A stretch of 64,000 bases of DNA from FEN-1219 sp963810755 (lineage in GTDB: Bacteria > Pseudomonadota > Gammaproteobacteria > Steroidobacterales > Rariloculaceae). Where the stretch lies: the NCBI GenBank assembly GCA_963810755.1, contig CAWEOP010000002.1, forward strand, positions 1 through 64,000, given 5' to 3'. The position numbers and the translations under genes are program-made. The notes beneath the pieces were generated by a model that was given only the letters and a program-made list of their open reading frames with translations, was not told the origin of the DNA and ran no database searches. This document shows positions 17,676 through 25,367 of the stretch, in pieces. Numbering within the stretch: the first letter of the stretch is position 1; every line of letters starts with the position of its first letter.

Positions 17676-17903
17676 ATGGCTGATGATGAATACGCGCTCT
17701 ACACGCTCGCTTGCGACTCCCATAGGTACGGCGTTCCCGAGGCCGCGGCGGCATGCTTCAGAAAACTTCTCAAGCGGTATCCGCAATCGCCGCTCGCGGC
17801 CGACGCGATCTTCTACCTTCGCAACGGCTATCAGCTACCGGAACGACAACCAGCGAAGCGAACATCACGGAACCTGGGGCTCCACGCCGCGTCGGCGAAA
17901 TGA
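17676..17903 (+). CDS. small TPR-like protein, 75 residues
   Basis: ATG at 17676 with AAGGG six bases upstream. The core 'DSHRYGVPEAAAACFRKLLK' and 'RYPQSPLAADAIFYLRNGY' has the spacing of about one and a half tetratricopeptide repeats (small and large hydrophobic residues, Pro in the turn). A basic C-terminal tail follows. Probably a protein-binding helper; the partner is unknown. It stands between minus-strand family members and has its own ribosome site. Confidence 0.6.
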   Translation: MADDEYALYTLACDSHRYGVPEAAAACFRKLLKRYPQSPLAADAIFYLRNGYQLPERQPAKRTSRNLGLHAASAK

Positions 17904-17995
17904 ACACCGCCGCGGGTGAGACTTCTAGACTTACGCGACGAGGTGGATCAACCAATAGCAGACTCGGGCCTCGAGGCACCGGGTGCGGTTGAGGG

Positions 17996-18229
17996 CTAGC
18001 TCGGAGAGCGTGGTTTCTCTCGTTTTGATAGCCGGACGCGAGCGAGGAAAAGCGACGCACGTATGCGTTCCTCTTCGCGAATCTCGGACTCTGTCAGCTC
18101 CCCGCCTGACGCGAGGCGTTCCATGATCTGCAGCTCAAGAGCTTCGAACTCGGCCTTTGCAGCCTCGAACATTGCGATCGCTTCGTCGTAAAGCGCCATC
18201 GCCGCGTCGAATTCTGCTTGTGTTGTCAT
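17996..18229 (-). CDS. small helical protein, paralogue family member 5
   Basis: 77 residues from the ATG at 18229 (an upstream start at 18259 is possible but the relatives begin like this one). 'EFDAAMALYDEAIAMFEAAK' then 'AEFEALELQIMERLASGGEL' and 'EIREEERIRASLFLARVRLS'. The first helix is almost a copy of member 2; the second half matches members 4 and 6. Predicted helical hairpin or dimer. A terminator upstream at 18280-18309 separates it from the next gene. Confidence 0.66.
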   Translation of the reverse strand: MTTQAEFDAAMALYDEAIAMFEAAKAEFEALELQIMERLASGGELTESEIREEERIRASLFLARVRLSKREKPRSPS

Positions 18230-18279
18230 CAAGTAGTCCCAGGATTTGCTGGGCGACATCTGACACCGAGTCTACGCGC

Positions 18280-18309
18280 AAAAAAGAACTCCGCGCGAGG
18301 CGGGGTTCT
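18280..18309 (-). terminator. intrinsic terminator for minus-strand transcripts
   Basis: Stem AGAACYCCGC / GCGGRGTTCT, ten base pairs with one mismatch, loop of five, then six T residues on the minus strand. It ends the transcript of the SH3-like gene at 18475. Confidence 0.72.
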
Positions 18310-18474
18310 GAGGAATGAACGATGCCGCTCAGGCTACTGCTGGTGACTCTCGCCGGCCGCGACTGAGTGCGAGGCTAGGTCTCGCTTGACTGGCCGTTCC
18401 AATCTTCACGAAAGAAAGCCGCGTCGCTCGGCGACGAAGTGCAAGGTGAGGTCGGAGGAGCGGAGGAGCGAGCG

Positions 18475-18747
18475 CTAGCGCTGCGACTCAGGCGACCGCC
18501 ACGCCCTGATGACGCGGCTGATCTCGATCGCTTTATCGGGATCGCTTCTGGTCGCTGGGTAGGGAAAGAACCCGGTGATCTCGCCGTCACTCCTCCTAAG
18601 CCGTTTGACCTTCGCGAGCGCGTACCGGCCCGAGGGCAGCAAACAGATGAGCTCGTCTCCGACATGCAGATCGCTGGGTTCCACGGGTTCGCCAGTGCGA
18701 AGCGGCGGCGAGGAGCCTTGTTGTTCTTTTTGTAGTCCAGGCTTCAT
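18475..18747 (-). CDS. small SH3-like protein, copy 1
   Basis: 90 residues from the ATG at 18747 (another ATG at 18759 adds four). After a polar leader comes 'DLHVGDELICLLPSGRYALA', 'KVKRLRRSDGEITGFFPYP' and 'AIEISRVIRAWRSPESQR'. The short alternating strands and Gly turns suggest a small beta-barrel. It is clearly paralogous to 19718-19990, sharing 'VGDELIC', 'GFFP/AFFP', and 'RAWRSP/KAWRSP'. No known family recognised; basic surface could bind nucleic acid, which is a guess. Confidence 0.65.
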   Translation of the reverse strand: MKPGLQKEQQGSSPPLRTGEPVEPSDLHVGDELICLLPSGRYALAKVKRLRRSDGEITGFFPYPATRSDPDKAIEISRVIRAWRSPESQR

Positions 18748-18779
18748 AGGGGACAGCATAGCGCGCGAGACGGGGGGAT

Positions 18780-18803
18780 AAAAGAAACCCCGGCGAAGCG
18801 GGG
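18780..18803 (-). terminator. intrinsic terminator for minus-strand transcripts
   Basis: CCCCG / CGGGG stem with a six-base loop (18788-18803), followed on the minus strand by TTTCTTTTA. Very like the terminator at 17351. It ends the 19588-18838 unit. Confidence 0.68.
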
Positions 18804-18837
18804 CACTGTCGCGAGCTTCGCACGTACTAGCTTGAGA

Positions 18838-19053
18838 TCAACTCCGCGTGCTCGCCGCTCTCTCGTCGTCCACCAATACGATGCACGCCGCCAGGCCCCG
18901 AGCGACGATAGCGGGCGTGTTTGCGCGTAACTCTTCGTAATCGAAAGTCGATAAGAGCATTTCCAGGAGAGCGTGGAGGGCTGCGCGAGCGTCACCACCG
19001 CCTACGCGGTTCGCCGGGTCTTTGGCTGCTGCGATCAACTCATCGGCCGTCAT
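18838..19053 (-). CDS. small hypothetical protein, 71 residues
   Basis: ATG at 19053; a TTG at 19077 would overlap the upstream gene. 'MTADELIAAAKDPANRVGGG' then 'ARAALHALLEMLLSTFDYEE' and a helical end with 'RGLAACIVLVDDER'. Seven bases after the stop of the exported gene at 19061, so the two are probably one transcript ending at the terminator 18780-18803. No family recognised. Confidence 0.5.
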   Translation of the reverse strand: MTADELIAAAKDPANRVGGGDARAALHALLEMLLSTFDYEELRANTPAIVARGLAACIVLVDDERAASTRS

Positions 19054-19060
19054 GCGAAGC

Positions 19061-19588
19061 TCACGGAGGGACCCCAATGCCGGCAGGTGTCGCGGTGCCT
19101 TGAGGCGCGCCCGCCGTCGAACCGTTGAGCGAGCGCCCCAGTTGGTGCATGTCGTCTTCGCCTTTCCTTTTCAATGCGTCCCATTGCTCCTGTGTCCCGC
19201 ACACCCTCCTCGAGATTTTCGAACCGATGACCTCTATGTTGCGGCAGACGACCTGAGGGTCCTCGACATAGAAGACGAGAGTGTTGGGGTCGGCTTTCTG
19301 GCTCGACTTCGACTGAGCATCCGCCTTGGCTTTGGCGCTCGCTTCAGCTTTCGCGGCCTTGGCCTGTGCGTCAGCCTGCCGGCGCACCTCGCGGCGCCGC
19401 TGCCGATCGGAAAGCGGCTCGGACGGCGCCGAAGCGGATGCCGCCGAGTCGGGCGGTGCCGCGTCCTGCGCGACGCTATCATCGGTGATCGACAGGGTGG
19501 TAAGGCCGAGTCCGGCTGCGACGAAGAGCAGAGTCGTCGAGCGCGCTCGAACACCATCAGCGGGGCGAGACCGTGTCGCGAATCGCAT
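19061..19588 (-). CDS. exported protein with a C-terminal two-Cys motif
   Basis: 175 residues from the ATG at 19588. Signal peptide with hydrophobic core 'TTLLFVAAGLGLTTLSI' and a cut near SVAQD. A long low-complexity stretch rich in Ala, Lys and Glu (about 75-108) precedes the conserved end 'VVCRNIEVIGSKISRRVCGT' plus 'QEQWDAL'. This CRxxxxxGSxxxxRVCxTxxxW motif recurs in small secreted proteins of Xanthomonadales and sphingomonads; the two Cys probably form a disulfide. Role unknown. Confidence 0.72.
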   Translation of the reverse strand: MRFATRSRPADGVRARSTTLLFVAAGLGLTTLSITDDSVAQDAAPPDSAASASAPSEPLSDRQRRREVRRQADAQAKAAKAEASAKAKADAQSKSSQKADPNTLVFYVEDPQVVCRNIEVIGSKISRRVCGTQEQWDALKRKGEDDMHQLGRSLNGSTAGAPQGTATPAGIGVPP

Positions 19589-19717
19589 ACTGGAACCCCC
19601 GAATACCCGTGCGACGATGCAGCATAGCACCGCGACCTCGTCACGGCTCAGGGCGACTCGTTTCGGCACACCTACCGCACGCCGAAGCGGCGTCCTATGA
19701 GGGCAGAATGCCGCCTG

Positions 19718-19990
19718 CTACTCGCGCTTGGACTGCGGCGACCGCCATGCTTTGACGACGCGGGTGAGCTCGATCGGAATAGACGAATCGACGCCGAGCT
19801 GCGCGCAGGGGAAGAACGCGACCAGTTCGCCACCTCTGGAACGCTTCACACGTTTCACTCGCGTGAGGATCATTCTGCCAGTCGCGAGCCTGCAGATGAG
19901 CTCATCGCCGACGCGCACGTCACTGAGCGCAACCGCGTCGCCAGTCTGCGCTTCGGGTTGCGTGACCGATTCTTGCTTTGAGGCTTCCAC
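19718..19990 (-). CDS. small SH3-like protein, copy 2
   Basis: 90 residues from a GTG at 19990 with AGAGGG upstream. 'DVRVGDELICRLATGRMILT', 'RVKRVKRSRGGELVAFFP', 'IPIELTRVVKAWRSPQSKRE'. Paralogue of 18475-18747 along its whole core; the two are about 1 kb apart on the same strand. The second strand is strongly basic. No domain name can be given. Confidence 0.65.
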   Translation of the reverse strand: MEASKQESVTQPEAQTGDAVALSDVRVGDELICRLATGRMILTRVKRVKRSRGGELVAFFPCAQLGVDSSIPIELTRVVKAWRSPQSKRE

Positions 19991-20214
19991 GAAGCTGCCC
20001 TCTCGCTAGTAGCCACGCCTGCAGGATACAACCCCACGTCCGATTTAACGTCCTCGAAGTCGGGGTAGTACACCGCGGGCCGCTCTCCGTTTCCCGGTAG
20101 CCGGCGCGAGAAGTGTCATCTGGCCGAAAGCCCGTATCGGATCGGCCTCGTAGATGGCGATCCGGCACGGGCTTTGTATATGTAACGCGGAATATCGAAG
20201 CGAGGTGCGGACGC

Positions 20215-20304
20215 ATGGACTACGACCTGGATCGAGCGCGGGGAGCCTGGCTGTTGATTGGCTGCGGGCTCGCAGAGATCGCGATTCTGATTGCAATCCT
20301 GTGA
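20215..20304 (+). CDS. 29-residue single-pass membrane protein
   Basis: ATG at 20215 with GAGGT eight bases upstream. 'MDYDLDRARGAWLLIGCGLA' followed by 'EIAILIAIL' and TGA. A short charged start, then one hydrophobic helix. A strong hairpin starts one base after the stop, so the unit looks complete. Too short for homology; support is the ribosome site, composition and terminator. Confidence 0.45.
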   Translation: MDYDLDRARGAWLLIGCGLAEIAILIAIL

Positions 20305-20305
20305 A

Positions 20306-20336
20306 TCGAGAAACCTGGCGCTAGCCGGTTTCTCGA
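20306..20336. terminator. hairpin between convergent genes
   Basis: Perfect 10-base inverted repeat (TCGAGAAACC / GGTTTCTCGA) around an inner GGC/GCC stem. It lies between the convergent genes ending at 20304 and 20340 and probably ends transcripts from both sides, although there is no separate T run. Confidence 0.6.
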
Positions 20337-20339
20337 TCG

Positions 20340-20636
20340 CTACGCCTTCGCCCGCGATCGTTCGCGTCGCTCGCGTCGCTTGTGCGGTGGAGGCGATGGC
20401 GCCATCTCTTCGGGGTCCGCGGAATAGTGGGCCTGGATCGCGAACCAAGTCTGGACGCTACGGCGAGCTAGCACCACGTTCGCGCGCGCTTCGTCCTCCC
20501 TGCGTAGCTCGGCCTCGGCGGGTTGTTGCCCCTCGCGTATCCGTTCCGTGATCACAGCGGTGATCTCGTCGAAAGCGGCTCGAGCTGACTCGTACTTTGA
20601 GAGCGCATCCTTTAGGGCAGCAGTGATGGTCACCAT
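20340..20636 (-). CDS. small helical protein, paralogue family member 6
   Basis: 98 residues from the ATG at 20636, with AAGGA eight bases upstream. Core: 'ALKDALSKYESARAAFDEIT', 'AVITERIREGQQPAEAEL', 'RREDEARANVVLARRSVQTW', then a Pro and Arg-rich tail not seen in the others. It shares the 'ITE.IR.G..P...L..E.EAR' pattern with member 4. The basic tail could bind nucleic acid or a membrane surface; that is only inference. Confidence 0.66.
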   Translation of the reverse strand: MVTITAALKDALSKYESARAAFDEITAVITERIREGQQPAEAELRREDEARANVVLARRSVQTWFAIQAHYSADPEEMAPSPPPHKRRERRERSRAKA

Positions 20637-20819
20637 CCGAGAGTCCTTCTCAATTCGGCGCGTTGGTCGAATATACGACCGGGCTCCACGCGGGTCTCGT
20701 GTCAAAGTCTCGGCGTGTGACTTGGTTCACGTCACGAGCGGGTGCGTCGATCGCCCAAGGGGGAGGGGGCTGAGCTTGGCAACGTTGAGGAGCCTGTGCA
20801 GGCCATCCTTGCAGCTGGT

Positions 20820-21122
20820 ATGGGTTGCACATTCGGCGGGCACGCAAGCCGATTCGAGACAGCCACTTGCATTGCCGGCGGGAGCTCGCATGCTATTTCC
20901 CCCGTGGACAGCCGACGAAAATCCGTGTTGGGGACCCGCAGAGCTAAACAGCGCGTGCAGTCCGGAATATTCATCGTCGATGCCGGCGAAACGTTCGACG
21001 TGGTCGAGCTAGTCACCACTAACCTGGTGCGCCTCGAGTTGGCTAACGGCGATCGGCCCTGTCTCCTTTGGTCCTTCGTCAGATCAATAAGCGATCCGCT
21101 CAAGCCTTCCGAGGGTGGCTAG
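20820..21122 (+). CDS. possible small protein, 100 residues
   Basis: An open frame from the ATG at 20820 whose second half, 'GIFIVDAGETFDVVELVTTN' and 'LVRLELANGDRPCLLW', looks like real beta-strand protein; the first half is poor. There is no clear ribosome site, and an opposing frame covers the same bases. It may be the end of a decayed gene. The rest of 20637-21292 shows nothing else. Confidence 0.3.
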   Translation: MGCTFGGHASRFETATCIAGGSSHAISPVDSRRKSVLGTRRAKQRVQSGIFIVDAGETFDVVELVTTNLVRLELANGDRPCLLWSFVRSISDPLKPSEGG

Positions 21123-21292
21123 GCCTCTGCTAGTTGCGAGCGACTTGGCCGCGCTCCGTAGTCGACGTTTGTCCCTGGGCAGAGGCGGGGTTCGCGAACG
21201 CTAGCGCGACTCTCCACGGTTAGTGTGCGCTGGCCGCTCGAGAGCTATGCTCAAGGCCGACTCATCGGCCGCTATCGAGGGCGACGTCACCC

Positions 21293-22033
21293 GTGGACAC
21301 TAAGAAGATTAGGTTCGTATCGAACAAACCCTGGCTAAATGAGAGCAGCGCCTCTAGGCCGGGACCGATAATCAAAACGCTCCCTGATTGGTACCGCCGG
21401 GCGGAATGGTTCGTCCCAGACCCGGCGACCGGCAAGCCCGCCGAAGCGCCGGACGGCGGCGGCAAGATGCCGACGTGGAAAGCTTGCCCCGCAGTGCTCG
21501 ACATCTTGGGTACCGGATACACGTACAAGACCCCATGCGATATCGAGTTTGGAGAGGATCCGGCGGGCAACATTCACGGAAGAGTGCTGGACGCGCAGCA
21601 TCAAAAGTTTTTACAAGACCGTGAGCCAATGCCCCAATTCTTTCATCCCAGGGGCTATCACACGAAGCATTTCGCATGGTGGGCTGACTGGGCAGTAGAG
21701 CTCCCGGAAGGCTACAGCGCTCTCTATACACACCCGCTCAATCGGTTCGAGCTGCCGTTCTTGACTACGAGCGGGATCGTCGACAACGACAAAGTGCACC
21801 TACCTGGCACGATGCCGTTCTTCGTGCTCAAGGGCGTTCGGGGAATTCTTCCTGCTGGCACACCTTACGCGCAAATTATTCCCTTCAAGAGGGAACACTG
21901 GGAATCGGAGATCGACGTCTCATTGAATGCCCAGGAAATGGTCGCGAAGAGCAAAGAGAACGTAGCAAAGTATCGTAGGCCGGACGGCGGTGTTTACCAG
22001 CGAGAAGTCTGGGAACGAAGAAAGTACGAATAA
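21293..22033 (+). CDS. hypothetical protein of a phage-associated family (DUF6065-like)
   Basis: 246 residues from a GTG at 21293. 'RFVSNKPWLNESS' near the start, then 'PDWYRRAEWF', 'MPTWKACPAVLDIL', 'PQFFHPRGYHTKHFAWWADW', 'LNRFELPFLTTSGIVDND', and 'GTPYAQIIPFKREHWESE'. I recognise this order from a family of about 240-residue proteins of unknown function in phages and assorted bacteria, where these Trp, His and Pro lines are the most conserved; the DUF number is from memory. It fits the mobile character of the region to its left. The next gene starts 14 bases later. Confidence 0.7.
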   Translation: MDTKKIRFVSNKPWLNESSASRPGPIIKTLPDWYRRAEWFVPDPATGKPAEAPDGGGKMPTWKACPAVLDILGTGYTYKTPCDIEFGEDPAGNIHGRVLDAQHQKFLQDREPMPQFFHPRGYHTKHFAWWADWAVELPEGYSALYTHPLNRFELPFLTTSGIVDNDKVHLPGTMPFFVLKGVRGILPAGTPYAQIIPFKREHWESEIDVSLNAQEMVAKSKENVAKYRRPDGGVYQREVWERRKYE

Positions 22034-22047
22034 GGTATCGTCTCAGC

Positions 22048-23562
22048 ATGGGCGGAGAGCAGAAACTGACGGGCCCCGATTTGGTCGAGGGCGTGGCGCT
22101 GAGCGCTCTTCGGGACGGCGAGATGCTGGTCGGCCACGCGCGCGGCGAGGCCGTGTTGCTCGCGCGCCGAGGCGACGAGATCTTCGCGGTGAGCGCAACC
22201 TGCACTCACTACTCGGGGCCGCTCGGCGACGGGCTGCTCGTGGACGGAACCGTGCGCTGCCCGTGGCATCACGCGTGCTTCGACTTGCGTACCGGCGCGG
22301 CCCTGCGCGCGCCGGCGCTGAATCCGATCGCGTGCTACGACGTCGAGACGAAGGGCGGACGCGTGCGTGTTGGCGCCCGCAAGCCCGAGCGGGCGCTGCC
22401 AGCGATCGAGGTCAAAGGGCCCCGCTGCATCGTGATCGTCGGGGCCGGCGCGGCGGGCCATGCGGCCGCGGAGACGCTGCGCCGTGAAGGCTATCGCGGC
22501 AAGCTGATCATGGCCGGTGCCGATTCGGCTCCACCCGTCGACCGGCCGAATCTCTCGAAGGACTACTTGGCGGGTAACGCGCCCGAAGAGTGGATGCCGC
22601 TGCGCCCGCCGGAATTCTTCGCCGAGCGCGAGATCGAGCTGCTGCTCGGTGCGCGCGTGGCCTCGCTCGACACGAAGAGCAAGCGGATCGTCCTCGCTGA
22701 CGGACGCGAGCAAAGCTACGACAAGCTGCTGCTAGCGACCGGCGCGGATCCGATCAAGCTCGATCTGCGCGGCGGCGATCTTCCGCACGTCCACTACCTG
22801 CGCACGCTCGCGGACAGCCGCTCGATCATCTCTGCGGCTGCGAATGCGCGGCGAGCGGTCGTGATCGGCTCGAGCTTCATCGGTCTCGAGGTCGCTGCGT
22901 CACTGCGCGCGCGCAAGCTCGAGGTTCACGTCGTCGCTCCCGAGAGCGTGCCGCTCGGCAAGGTGATGGGCCCGGAGCTCGGCGGATTCATCCGCAAGGT
23001 GCACGAGGAGCACGGCGTCGTGTTCCATCTCGGCACCAAACCCAAGTCGATCGATGCTCAGTCAGTGACGCTCGAGAGCGGCGACGAATTGGCGGCGGAG
23101 CTCGTCGTAATCGGCGTCGGCGTGCGGCCGACCGTGGACCTGGCCGAGAAGGCCGGGCTCGCGCTCGATCGGGGCGTCGTCGTGAACGAGTTTCTCGAGA
23201 CGAGCGCGCCCGACGTGTTCGCCGCGGGAGATATCGCGCGCTGGCCCGATCCTCATTCGGGCGAGCGGATCCGGGTCGAGCATTGGGTGGTTGCGGAGCG
23301 GCAGGGTCAAACCGCGGCGCGCAACATGCTCGGCCGGCGCGAGAAGTTCGACGCGGTGCCGTTTTTCTGGAGCGCGCACTACGATGTCGGGATCAACTAC
23401 GTCGGTCATGCGAGCGCGTGGGAGCGCACCCAGGTCGAGGGCAGCTTCGACGACCGCAGCGCAGCCGTGCGCTTCATCGCGGGCGGTAAGACGGTCGCGC
23501 TCGCGACGATCTACCGAGATCGCGAGAGCCTGGAGTTCGAGCGCGAGCTCGAAGGCCGCTAG
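22048..23562 (+). CDS. Rieske [2Fe-2S] and FAD-dependent NAD(P)H oxidoreductase fusion
   Basis: 504 residues. N-terminal Rieske domain (1-110) with ligands Cys52, His54, Cys71 and His74 ('CTHYSGPLG', 'CPWHHACFD'). Then a pyridine-nucleotide disulfide oxidoreductase fold: FAD site 'IVGAGAAGHAA' (about 131-141), NAD site 'VVIGSSFIGLEVAASL', a second FAD motif 'DVFAAGDIA', and a C-terminal reductase domain 'SAHYDVGINYVGHA'. This matches AIFM3-like and ferredoxin-reductase-like proteins that move electrons from NAD(P)H through FAD to a Rieske centre. It is cytosolic. No oxygenase partner is next to it. The stop overlaps the opposing SDR gene by four bases. Confidence 0.9.
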   Translation: MGGEQKLTGPDLVEGVALSALRDGEMLVGHARGEAVLLARRGDEIFAVSATCTHYSGPLGDGLLVDGTVRCPWHHACFDLRTGAALRAPALNPIACYDVETKGGRVRVGARKPERALPAIEVKGPRCIVIVGAGAAGHAAAETLRREGYRGKLIMAGADSAPPVDRPNLSKDYLAGNAPEEWMPLRPPEFFAEREIELLLGARVASLDTKSKRIVLADGREQSYDKLLLATGADPIKLDLRGGDLPHVHYLRTLADSRSIISAAANARRAVVIGSSFIGLEVAASLRARKLEVHVVAPESVPLGKVMGPELGGFIRKVHEEHGVVFHLGTKPKSIDAQSVTLESGDELAAELVVIGVGVRPTVDLAEKAGLALDRGVVVNEFLETSAPDVFAAGDIARWPDPHSGERIRVEHWVVAERQGQTAARNMLGRREKFDAVPFFWSAHYDVGINYVGHASAWERTQVEGSFDDRSAAVRFIAGGKTVALATIYRDRESLEFERELEGR

Positions 23563-24257
23563 ACGCGTCCCGACACCGGGATCAGCGCGCCGGTTACTGC
23601 GCGCGCTTCGTCCGACAGCAGGAACACGATCACACTAGCGATATCGCGCGGCGCGACCCAGCGGCTGAAATCCGCGTCGGGCATTCCTAAACGATTCGCA
23701 GGCGTATCGATGGTGCTCGGCAGGACGGCGTTGACCGTGATGCCGCGATCCTTCATTTCGTCGGCGAGCGCTTCGGTCAGCTTCGAGACGCCGGCTTTCG
23801 ATGCGGTGTAGGCGCCCATGCCGGCGCCGGCTCTTGCCGCCGCCGCGCCCGCGCCCACGTTCACGATTCGCCCGCCTCCTGCGCGCAGCAGATGCGGCAG
23901 CGCGGCGCGCGATGCGCTGACGGCGGTGCGCAAGTTGACGCGGTAAAGCAGGTCCCACGTGTCGACGCTACCCTCCGCGAGCTCCTCCGAGCGAAACGTT
24001 CCGGCGACGTTTACGAGCGCGTCGAGGCGGCCGAGCTTCGCGGCGACTTCGTCGAGCGCGCGCGCGGCAGCTTCCGCATCGGCCAAATCGATGTCGCTGA
24101 TCGCGAGCGCGCCGCCGAGCGCCGTGACACCCGCGGGCTGAGCCGAGCGACCGAGCGCAGCCACGCGTGCCCCGGCCTCGAGGGTCGTCTGCACGACTGC
24201 AAGGCCGAGTTGGCCGAAGCCACCCGTGACCGCGACTACTTTGCCGGTGAGTGCCAT
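23559..24257 (-). CDS. short-chain dehydrogenase/reductase (classical SDR)
   Basis: 232 residues, ATG at 24257. Cofactor motif 'TGGFGQLG' (11-18), 'NVAG' in place of NNAG, and the active-site 'YTASKAG' with Tyr and Lys. The family reduces or oxidises carbonyl and alcohol groups with NAD(P); substrate unknown. It converges on the Rieske-FAD gene, with four bases of overlap. Confidence 0.88.
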   Translation of the reverse strand: MALTGKVVAVTGGFGQLGLAVVQTTLEAGARVAALGRSAQPAGVTALGGALAISDIDLADAEAAARALDEVAAKLGRLDALVNVAGTFRSEELAEGSVDTWDLLYRVNLRTAVSASRAALPHLLRAGGGRIVNVGAGAAAARAGAGMGAYTASKAGVSKLTEALADEMKDRGITVNAVLPSTIDTPANRLGMPDADFSRWVAPRDIASVIVFLLSDEARAVTGALIPVSGRV

Positions 24258-24413
24258 TGTGCTCGTATATTCCGCGGAACGATCCTCGGGGTCATTCTAC
24301 CCAGTGGCTGCGTGACGCGCGTGGGCGCTCTTGGCTGCAACGTTTCGCCAAGTCTGCCCAATAAAAGACGCGCCACAGGCATGCACCGTTGCGAGCACAT
24401 ATAAGGAGAAGCC

Positions 24414-25295
24414 ATGCGTGTTTTCGTCACCGGAGCTTCCGGTTGGGTGGGTTCAGCAGTCACGCGAGATCTGATTGCCGCGGGCCACGAAGTCCTCGGC
24501 CTCGCTCGATCCGACGAGTCAGCGCGCACGGTCGCTGCCGCGGGCGCGGAAGTGCACCGCGGTGCGCTCGATGATCTCGACGGCCTCAAGCGAGCAGCGG
24601 CCGCGTGCGATGGCGTCATCCACGCCGGCTTCGTCCACGACTTCGCCAACTTCGCGGCGAGTTGCGCTATCGACAAAGCTGCGATCGAGGCGCTCGGGGC
24701 CGCGCTCGAAGGATCGGGGCGGCCGTTGCTCGTCTCGTCCGGAATGAGCACTCCGCCTGGCCGCCTCGGAACGGAAGACGACTCGATTGCCGTTGTCTTG
24801 CCCCGCAAATCGGAAGAGGTCGCGCTGTCGATGGTGGCTCGTGGAGTGCGCGCTATGGTGGTGCGGCTCGCGCCGTCGGTCCATGGCGACGGTGATCACG
24901 GATTCGTTGCGACGCTCGTGCGCAGCGCGCGCAAAGAGGGTTTCGCCACCTACATCGGTGACGGCGAGAATCGTTGGCCCGCCGTACATCGATTCGACGC
25001 CGCCAGGATCTACCGGCTGGCGCTCGAGAAGGGGGCTTCGGGAGCGAGGTTCCACGGTGTCGCCGAAGAGGGGATTCCGATTCGCGCGATCGCCGAGGCC
25101 ATCGGTCGCCGCCTGAACGTTCCGGCGGTGTCGAAGACACCGGAGGAGGCCGGCGCGCTGCTCGGGTTCATAGGACGCATACTCGCGATGGACCTGCCGG
25201 CATCGAGCGCGCTCACGCAGCAGCGGATCGGATGGCGCCCGACCGGTCCCGGGCTGATTGCGGACCTCGACACGGGCCGCTACTTCGACGCGTGA
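24414..25295 (+). CDS. extended SDR, NAD-dependent epimerase/dehydratase-like
   Basis: 293 residues, ATG at 24414 with AAGGAG upstream. Rossmann motif 'VTGASGWVGSAV' at the start. The usual catalytic YxxxK is not seen; the position reads 'LPRKSEEVAL', as in a subgroup of atypical NAD(P)-binding reductases. 'RLAPSVHGDGDHGFVATL' and 'HRFDAARIYRLALEKG' are typical of that subgroup. Substrate unknown. Monocistronic by spacing. Confidence 0.85.
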   Translation: MRVFVTGASGWVGSAVTRDLIAAGHEVLGLARSDESARTVAAAGAEVHRGALDDLDGLKRAAAACDGVIHAGFVHDFANFAASCAIDKAAIEALGAALEGSGRPLLVSSGMSTPPGRLGTEDDSIAVVLPRKSEEVALSMVARGVRAMVVRLAPSVHGDGDHGFVATLVRSARKEGFATYIGDGENRWPAVHRFDAARIYRLALEKGASGARFHGVAEEGIPIRAIAEAIGRRLNVPAVSKTPEEAGALLGFIGRILAMDLPASSALTQQRIGWRPTGPGLIADLDTGRYFDA

Positions 25296-25367
25296 TCGAA
25301 TATCGCGCACGCGCGTACGACCAAAGACCCACTGTCGTTTCCTCGAGGCTGCGCCTACGCTCGATTT

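Noticed and set aside
17410..17754. 114-codon minus-strand frame
   Set aside because: Arg- and Cys-rich without domain, antisense to the TPR-like gene.
15997..20636. Integron-like cassette array
   Set aside because: Small genes in a row suggested cassettes, but genes are on both strands, I see no attC-type core sites (RYYYAAC/GTTRRRY) between them and no intI gene.
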